A DNA stretch of 64,000 bases, taken from the NCBI GenBank assembly GCA_947566125.1, contig CANOIR010000004.1, positions 1 through 64,000 of the forward strand, given 5' to 3'. Of the stretch, positions 58,442 to 64,000 are shown in pieces. The notes under the pieces were generated by a model that saw only the letters and a program-made list of their open reading frames with translations, had not been told where the DNA came from and did not search any database. The position numbers were made by a program, and so were the translations under genes. The number at the start of each line of letters is the position of its first letter. The stretch's first letter is position 1. The DNA is from an uncultured Ruminococcus sp. (GTDB lineage Bacteria; Bacillota; Clostridia; Oscillospirales; Ruminococcaceae).

Positions 58442-59671
58442 ATGGCAAAGGAAATTAAAAAGGTTGTTTTGGCATATTCCGGCGGTCTGGATACTTCTAT
58501 TATCATTCCGTGGCTCAAGGAAAATTACAATAACTGCGAAGTAATAGCAGTATCCGCTGACGTAGGTCAGGGTACAGAGCTTGATGGTCTGGAAGAAAAG
58601 GCTATAAAGACAGGTGCTTCTAAACTTATCGTTCTTGATCTTAAGAAAGAATTCGTTGAGGATTATGTATTCCCAACAGTTCAGGCTGGTGCTGTTTATG
58701 AAAACCGTTACCTGCTTGGTACTTCATTCGCTCGTCCAATTATCGGTAAGAGATTGGCTGAGATCGCTCTTGAAGAAAATGCAGATGCTATCTGCCACGG
58801 TGCAACAGGTAAGGGCAACGATCAGGTTCGTTTTGAATTGGCCATTAAGGCTTATGCTCCTGATATGAAGATCATTGCTCCTTGGAGAGAATGGTCAATC
58901 AAGAGCCGTGACGAAGAAATCGATTATGCAGAGGCTCATAACATTCCACTGAAGATAAATCGTGAAACTAATTATTCTAAGGATAAGAACCTGTGGCATC
59001 TGTCACATGAAGGTCTTGACCTTGAAGATCCGGCTAATGAGCCACAGTATGAAAAGGAAGGCTTCCTTGAAATGGGAGTATCTCCAATTCAGGCTCCCGA
59101 TAAGCCAACTTATGTTTCTATCCACTTTGAAAAGGGTATTCCTACAGCTATTGACGGCAAGGAAATGGGTGCTGTAGAAATTATTGAAACTCTTAATAAG
59201 CTCGGCGGTGAAAATGGTATCGGTCTTGCTGACCTCGTTGAAAACCGTCTTGTTGGTATGAAGTCAAGAGGTGTTTATGAAACACCTGGCGGTGCTATTC
59301 TGTATCATGCTCATGATGTTCTCGAAACAATTACTATTGATAAGGAAACTGCAAGAATGAAGCAGTATATCGGCATCAAGTTTGCTGACATTGTTTACAA
59401 TGGTCAGTGGTATACTCCTCTGAGAGAAGCTCTGACAGCTTTTGTTGATGAAACACAAAAGACTGTTACAGGTGATGTTAAGCTGAAGCTGTACAAGGGC
59501 AATATCATCAATGCTGGTGTAACTTCTCCATATACTCTTTATGATGAAGAAGTTGCTACTTTTGATGCTGAAGATGTTTACAATCAGAAGGATGCTGAAG
59601 GCTTTATCAACCTGTTCGGTCTGCCGATCTGGGTTAAGGCAAAGCTTGATCAGAACCGTGATAATAAGTAA
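58442..59671 (+). CDS. argG: Argininosuccinate synthase
   Basis: Joins citrulline and aspartate with ATP. 409 residues. PP-loop [15 protein letters not shown] at residue 10, [14 protein letters not shown], and [14 protein letters not shown] are typical. AAGGAGA ribosome site. First gene of the arginine operon and the only one directly after the ARG-box promoter. Confidence 0.97.
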   Translation: MAKEIKKVVLAYSGGLDTSIIIPWLKENYNNCEVIAVSADVGQGTELDGLEEKAIKTGASKLIVLDLKKEFVEDYVFPTVQAGAVYENRYLLGTSFARPIIGKRLAEIALEENADAICHGATGKGNDQVRFELAIKAYAPDMKIIAPWREWSIKSRDEEIDYAEAHNIPLKINRETNYSKDKNLWHLSHEGLDLEDPANEPQYEKEGFLEMGVSPIQAPDKPTYVSIHFEKGIPTAIDGKEMGAVEIIETLNKLGGENGIGLADLVENRLVGMKSRGVYETPGGAILYHAHDVLETITIDKETARMKQYIGIKFADIVYNGQWYTPLREALTAFVDETQKTVTGDVKLKLYKGNIINAGVTSPYTLYDEEVATFDAEDVYNQKDAEGFINLFGLPIWVKAKLDQNRDNK

Positions 59672-59696
59672 TTACTGCATATCATAAAAAAAGAGG

Positions 59697-59722
59697 AAGG
59701 CGGCGGCGTGCCGCCTTTTTTC
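59697..59722 (+). terminator. Terminator between argG and argH
   Basis: AAGGCGGC/GCCGCCTT, eight perfect GC-rich pairs, GGCGT loop, then TTTTTTC. A strong intrinsic terminator inside the arginine gene row. Confidence 0.85.
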
Positions 59723-59766
59723 GATTGACAGGCAAAAAAGAAAATGAAAGGCAGGTTGAATCAGTA

Positions 59767-61140
59767 ATGGCACTTTGGGCAGGAAGATTTTCCAAGGAAA
59801 TAGATGAAACAGTAAATGCATTCAATTCCTCTATAGCATTTGATGCAAGAATGTATAAGCACGATGTGCAGGGCAGTATCGCTCATGCTACTATGCTCGG
59901 CAAATGCGGTATTATTTCTGAAGAGGACAGTGAAATTATTATAAAGGGTCTTAAAGAAATTTTGGCTGATATTGAGTCCGGAAAGCTTGAATTTGATCCT
60001 AATGCAGAAGATATACATATGTTCATAGAAGCTGAACTTACAAAGCGTTATGGTGATGTTGGAAAAAGACTTCACACATCACGTTCAAGAAACGATCAGG
60101 TTGCACTTGATCTAAGACTTTATCTGCGTGACGAGATAGCGGAAATAAGATCTATTGTGCATAAGCTTTGTGAAGTCCTTATCACTCTGGCGGAGAAGAA
60201 TACTGAAACAGTAATGCCGGGATATACTCATCTTCAAAGAGCACAGCCAGTAACTTTTGCACATCATCTTATGGCATATGTGCAGATGTTTATTCGTGAT
60301 ATTGACAGACTGGACGATACAGCTAAGCGTATGAATGTTTGTCCGCTGGGCAGTGGTGCACTTGCAGGAACTACATATAATATTGACCGCACCATGACCG
60401 CAGAACTTTTGGGATTTGACGCTCCTATGGCAAACAGCCTTGACGGCGTTTCCGATAGAGATTATTGCATAGAGCTTGCAAATACTCTTTCTATTATAAT
60501 GATGCATTTGTCAAGATTTTCAGAAGAAGTCGTTCTTTGGTGTTCATGGGAATTTAAATTTATTGAACTTGATGATGCCTATGCTACAGGTTCTTCTATA
60601 ATGCCGCAGAAGAAAAATCCGGATATTACAGAGCTTATTCGTGGCAAGACAGCAAGAGTTTACGGCGATTTGAATACTTTGCTTACTATGATGAAGGGAC
60701 TTCCGCTTGCGTACAATAAGGATATGCAGGAGGATAAGGAAGCTATTTTCGATGCAGTTGATACAGTAAAGCTTTGTGTTAATACATTTATACCAATGAT
60801 GGAAACACTCACGGTAAATGCTGAAAATATGAGAGCTGCTGCTGCAAAGGGATTTATTAATGCCACAGATTGTGCGGACTATCTTGTTAAAAAGGGAATG
60901 CCTTTCCGTGATGCTTATAAGATTTCCGGAACACTTGTTGCAGAGTGCATTTCAAAGGGACTTACACTTGAAACACTGCCGATTGAAGAATATAAGAAAA
61001 TGACTGAGCTTTTTGATGAAGATGTATATGAAGCTATCAGCCTTGAAACTTGCGTAAAGGGCAGACTTTCACAGGGAGGTCCATCTCCAAAGGCAGTGTC
61101 TGTTCAGATAGAACTTGCTAAAAAACAATTGGAAGAGTGA
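59767..61140 (+). CDS. argH: Argininosuccinate lyase
   Basis: Releases fumarate to give arginine. 457 residues from ATG 59767, behind AAAGGCAGG; an in-frame TTG 42 bases upstream is unlikely. MALWAGRFSKEIDETVNAFNSSIAFD start, TSRSRNDQVALD and signature SSIMPQKKNPD. A TTGACA at 59725 has no matching -10, so argH probably depends on read-through of the argG terminator. Confidence 0.96.
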   Translation: MALWAGRFSKEIDETVNAFNSSIAFDARMYKHDVQGSIAHATMLGKCGIISEEDSEIIIKGLKEILADIESGKLEFDPNAEDIHMFIEAELTKRYGDVGKRLHTSRSRNDQVALDLRLYLRDEIAEIRSIVHKLCEVLITLAEKNTETVMPGYTHLQRAQPVTFAHHLMAYVQMFIRDIDRLDDTAKRMNVCPLGSGALAGTTYNIDRTMTAELLGFDAPMANSLDGVSDRDYCIELANTLSIIMMHLSRFSEEVVLWCSWEFKFIELDDAYATGSSIMPQKKNPDITELIRGKTARVYGDLNTLLTMMKGLPLAYNKDMQEDKEAIFDAVDTVKLCVNTFIPMMETLTVNAENMRAAAAKGFINATDCADYLVKKGMPFRDAYKISGTLVAECISKGLTLETLPIEEYKKMTELFDEDVYEAISLETCVKGRLSQGGPSPKAVSVQIELAKKQLEE

Positions 61141-61144
61141 TCAA

Positions 61145-61327
61145 ATGCTGAAAAGACAGTTTAAATTTATAGTGTGTCTTTGCCTTATAGCAGTGTTTGT
61201 GTGGATATTGGGCGAAGTATTGATCGCTTTGGTGCTGGATCTAAGCCCTATAATTTCGTGGATATGGGCAGCAATAATGCTTATAGGTACTTGTGCATTC
61301 AGCGTATGGAAATGTCCAAGAGAATAA
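61145..61327 (+). CDS. Small two-helix membrane protein between argH and argC
   Basis: 60 residues from ATG 61145, four bases after the argH stop, with GGAAGAG as ribosome site. Two hydrophobic segments (FIVCLCLIAVFVWILGEVLIALVL and IISWIWAAIMLIGTCAFSVW), short basic ends. No family recognised. Tight packing in the operon (argC follows 15 bases on) argues that it is expressed. Confidence 0.65.
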   Translation: MLKRQFKFIVCLCLIAVFVWILGEVLIALVLDLSPIISWIWAAIMLIGTCAFSVWKCPRE

Positions 61328-61342
61328 AGAGGAGAATGTAAG

Positions 61343-62290
61343 ATGGCAGTAAATGTTTTTATTGACGGTCAGGAAGGAACTACCGGTCTGCGTATACTTG
61401 AACGTTTCGTAGGCAGAGATGATATAAATATTTTGAGAATAGATCCTGAGCTGAGAAAGGATCCTGATGAACGCAGAAAGCTTATACAGGCGAGTGATTT
61501 TACAATTCTTTGCTTGCCTGATGCCGCTTCAAGAGAAGCTGTAGAATTGGCAGGCGATGCATCGGTGCGTATAATAGATGCCTCTACAGCTCATAGAACA
61601 AATCCGCAGTGGGCATATGGCTTTCCGGAATTATCTTCGGAACATCGCAGTAAGATAGAAACTTCATCAAGAGTTGCAGTGCCTGGATGTTATGCAAGCG
61701 GATTTAATGCACTTGCATACCCAATGATAAAAAGCGGTCTTATGCCAAAGGATTATCCTGTGCAGTGTTTTGCTGTATCAGGTTACAGCGGCGGCGGTAA
61801 AAAAATGATCGCTGAGGTGGAATCACCTGATAGTGCAGCGGAAGTTCATAGTCCAAGATTTTACGGACTTGCTAACAATCATAAACATTTGCCGGAAATG
61901 CAAGCCATATCCGGTCTTACTGTAAAGCCTATGTTTACACCTATAGTTGATGATTATTACAATGGCATGGTCGTATGTATTCCAATGCAGTCAAGCATTG
62001 CAGGAAAAGCTGTTTCACCTAAGGAAATTCATGAAATGTTCAGTGAACATTACAAAGACTGCAATTTTGTAAAAGTTATGCCGCTGATTGAAGGCGATGA
62101 ACTTACTAAGCTGAAAATCAGTTCTAATGATCTGCGTGATACAAATATGATGGAAATATTTGTATGTGGCAGTGAAGGACAGGTGCTTCTTTGTGCAAGA
62201 CTTGATAATCTTGGAAAGGGTGCATCCGGTGCTGCTGTTCAGTGCCTTAATATTATGATGGGTGTTTCTGAAACGACCGGTCTTTTGTAA
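61343..62290 (+). CDS. argC: N-acetyl-gamma-glutamyl-phosphate reductase, type 2
   Basis: NADPH reduction of acetylglutamyl phosphate to the semialdehyde. 315 residues, the shorter type 2 form. NVFIDGQEGTTGLRI Rossmann start, active-site Cys in VAVPGCYASGFNALAYP, SGYSGGGKKMI. AGGAG ribosome site. Confidence 0.93.
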   Translation: MAVNVFIDGQEGTTGLRILERFVGRDDINILRIDPELRKDPDERRKLIQASDFTILCLPDAASREAVELAGDASVRIIDASTAHRTNPQWAYGFPELSSEHRSKIETSSRVAVPGCYASGFNALAYPMIKSGLMPKDYPVQCFAVSGYSGGGKKMIAEVESPDSAAEVHSPRFYGLANNHKHLPEMQAISGLTVKPMFTPIVDDYYNGMVVCIPMQSSIAGKAVSPKEIHEMFSEHYKDCNFVKVMPLIEGDELTKLKISSNDLRDTNMMEIFVCGSEGQVLLCARLDNLGKGASGAAVQCLNIMMGVSETTGLL

Positions 62291-62310
62291 TTCCAGAAAG
62301 GAAAAGCGTT

Positions 62311-63567
62311 ATGAAAGATATAAAAAAAATAAACTATGATGGTTATAAATATATTGACGGCGGTGTATGTGCTGCAAAGGGATTTCGTGCCAATGGACTT
62401 TACAGCGGTATAAAAGAAAATCCTTCTAAAAAGTTTGACTTATGTCTGGTAGTATCAGATGTACTTTGCAGTGCTGCTGGCGTGTTTACTCAAAATAAAG
62501 TTCAAGCTGCACCTGTGACAGTTTCTAAAAAACACTTGGAAATCACGGGGGGCAAGGCAAAAGGCTTTATTTTAAATTCAAAAAATGCAAATGCCTGCAA
62601 TCCTGACGGCATAGAAAAATCTGAAAAGATGTGTGCTTTAGCCGCAGAAAAACTTTGTGTTCCAGCGGAACAGATACTTATTGCCCAGACTGGAGTTATT
62701 GGTCAGACAATGCCTATAAAGCCTATTGAGGATAATATAGATTCTCTTGTATATGGTCTTTCTTATGATGGAAATGAAAAAGCCGCAGTAGCTATTATGA
62801 CTACTGATACAGTTAAAAAGGAAGTTGCTGTAGAATTTACAATAGGCGGAAAAATTTGTCACTTAGGCGGTATGGGCAAGGGCAGCGGTATGATATGTCC
62901 AAATATGGCAACTACTCTTAATGTGATAACTACAGATTGTGCGGTATCTTCTGAAATGCTTAAGAAAGCACTTAGCGATGTTGTAAAGGTCACATATAAT
63001 TGTCTTTATGTTGACGGCGATCAGTCTACTAATGATACTTGTGCTGTTATGGCGAATGGTCTTTGCGGAAATGATATTATCACCGAAGAGAATGAGGATT
63101 TTGCAGTATTCAAGCAGGCATTATATATTGTAATGTCAAATATTACAAAGATGCTTGCAAAAGATGGAGAGGGAGCTACAAAGCTTCTTGAATGCAATGT
63201 AAACGGTGCTAAGACTAAAAAGGACGCTTTGGCTATTGCCAAGAGTGTAATTGCATCTGACCTGCTGAAGTGTGCAATGTTTGGCGAAGATGCAAATGTT
63301 GGACGTATAGCTTGTGCAATTGGTTATGCTGATGCTGATTTTGATATTACAAAGTTTTCTGTAGAGCTTGAATCCGGAAAAGGCAGTGTGAAGTTTTTTG
63401 AAAATGGTGCAATTCTGCCGTTTTCAGAAGAAGAAGCAAGTGTTATGCTCAGTGATGATGAGATAAAGATAAATGTTTTTCTTGCAGACGGTGAAGCAAA
63501 AGCAACTGCATGGGGTTGTGATCTCACATATGAGTATGTAAAAATCAATGGCGATTATCGTACCTGA
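62311..63567 (+). CDS. argJ: Bifunctional ornithine acetyltransferase / N-acetylglutamate synthase
   Basis: Recycles the acetyl group from acetylornithine to glutamate. 418 residues. Self-cleavage site with the nucleophilic Thr in KGSGMICPNMATTLNV, AAGVFTQNKVQAAPV near the N-terminus, SKNANACNP, and VDGDQSTNDT. AGAAAGGA ribosome site. Presence of ArgJ means the cyclic acetyl route. Confidence 0.96.
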   Translation: MKDIKKINYDGYKYIDGGVCAAKGFRANGLYSGIKENPSKKFDLCLVVSDVLCSAAGVFTQNKVQAAPVTVSKKHLEITGGKAKGFILNSKNANACNPDGIEKSEKMCALAAEKLCVPAEQILIAQTGVIGQTMPIKPIEDNIDSLVYGLSYDGNEKAAVAIMTTDTVKKEVAVEFTIGGKICHLGGMGKGSGMICPNMATTLNVITTDCAVSSEMLKKALSDVVKVTYNCLYVDGDQSTNDTCAVMANGLCGNDIITEENEDFAVFKQALYIVMSNITKMLAKDGEGATKLLECNVNGAKTKKDALAIAKSVIASDLLKCAMFGEDANVGRIACAIGYADADFDITKFSVELESGKGSVKFFENGAILPFSEEEASVMLSDDEIKINVFLADGEAKATAWGCDLTYEYVKINGDYRT

Positions 63568-63583
63568 AAAGAGGAAATAGAAA

Positions 63584-64000
63584 ATGGGAGAAGTAAATAA
63601 TAGCGTTCGTGCACAGGTGCTTGTTGATGCACTGCCGCACATTCAGAAATATAATAATAAGATAGTTGTTGTAAAATATGGCGGCAATGCCATGACAAAT
63701 GAAGTGCTGAAGCAGGCTGTTATGAATGATATAGTGCTTTTGTCACTTGTGGGAATAAAAGTTGTACTTGTACATGGCGGCGGTCCAGAAATAAACGATA
63801 TGCTCAAAAGACTTAATATTGAAAGCAAGTTTATCGGTGGACTAAGATATACAGATGCAGAAACTGTAGAAGTTGTAAAAATGGTGCTTGCCGGAAAGGT
63901 CAACAAGGAACTCGTCAGCCTTCTTGGCAGAAGTCAAGGAAATGCACTTGGTCTTTGCGGTACAGACGGCGGAATGCTTCTTGCAAAGCGTAAAGAAGGT
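63584..64000 (+). CDS. argB: Acetylglutamate kinase, cut by window end
   Basis: The first 139 codons are present. VVKYGGNAM and VVLVHGGGPEINDML phosphate-binding motifs, then GGLRYTDAETVEVVKMVLAGKVNKELVSLL. Starts 17 bases after argJ behind AGAGGAAA. The C-terminal half, with any arginine-feedback site, is outside the window. Confidence 0.95.
   Translation, partial: MGEVNNSVRAQVLVDALPHIQKYNNKIVVVKYGGNAMTNEVLKQAVMNDIVLLSLVGIKVVLVHGGGPEINDMLKRLNIESKFIGGLRYTDAETVEVVKMVLAGKVNKELVSLLGRSQGNALGLCGTDGGMLLAKRKEG

Noticed and set aside
59725-59757. Promoter for argH starting at TTGACA 59725
   Set aside because: No -10 element at 16-18 bases; the TTGACA occurs right after the terminator by itself.

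Overview
This 64 kb AT-rich window reads as the chromosome of a Gram-positive, spore-forming, anaerobic fibre degrader, most likely a Ruminococcus or close relative in the Oscillospiraceae. The evidence is threefold. There are sporulation genes (yabP-yabQ-divIC-like-yabR, spoIVB, spo0A). There are clostridial small-gene arrangements (dnaX-ybaB-recR behind the SRP RNA; holB-ricT; ylxM-ffh-rpsP-khpA-rimM-trmD). And seven secreted proteins carry type I dockerin repeats, the mark of a cellulosome. No cohesin/scaffoldin gene is in the window. Species identity is inference.

Layout. 1-4.4 kb: lipid-linked glycan flippase, deoD, recG. 4.5-5.9 kb: eight tRNA genes in three promoter-driven blocks. 6-9.3 kb: typA and two lipoproteins. 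9.4-13.7 kb: serC-serA, an SH3-repeat/membrane/zinc-ribbon protein, and folT behind a tetrahydrofolate riboswitch. 13.8-18.4 kb: holB-ricT-queH, a converging SLOG-family gene, alr. 18.5-22.7 kb, mostly minus strand: an orphan MsmX-type sugar ABC ATPase, an RsuA-type pseudouridine synthase, small membrane proteins, nrdR and a TIM-barrel protein. 22.9-27.3 kb: dockerin-bearing papain-like protein, uridine phosphorylase, another dockerin protein, an XRE regulator divergent from a CHAP-like secreted protein, a 162 bp MITE-like repeat and a small conserved protein. 27.4-30.1 kb, minus strand: SRP RNA-dnaX-ybaB-recR. 30.2-32.1 kb: a DUF4417 fusion protein and two tRNAs. 32.3-36.1 kb: dockerin papain-family peptidase and the yabP operon. 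36.3-46.5 kb: dockerin protein with a folded leader, rnhA, a pseudo-C39 peptidase, tmcAL, ackA, cdd, a second repeat copy, an SDR enzyme, and a large lectin-pectate lyase-lectin-dockerin enzyme. 46.5-51.4 kb: PAS protein, ylxM-ffh-rpsP-khpA-rimM-trmD, HPr. 51.7-55.5 kb: lipoprotein, spoIVB divergent from spo0A, flavoreductase. 55.7-58.2 kb: a two-gene unit of an N-dockerin trypsin-like protease and a partner that resembles the 36.5 kb protein. 58.3 kb to the end: arginine operon argG-argH-(small membrane protein)-argC-argJ-argB, with an ARG-box-like operator at its promoter; argB runs off the window.

How the parts fit. The secreted dockerin set (pectate lyase, two cysteine-peptidase-like proteins, one serine protease, and three proteins without recognised catalytic domains) points to a cellulosome with a marked proteolytic or protein-handling side. 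The most interesting unexplained material is the coupled protease/partner pair with its distant paralogue, two secreted or anchored peptidase folds that have lost catalytic residues (CHAP-like Cys to Ser; C39-like Cys to Ser and His to Thr), the DUF4417 fusion, the SH3-TM-zinc-ribbon protein, and the MITE-like repeat. No CRISPR array, prophage, transposase gene or rRNA was seen.
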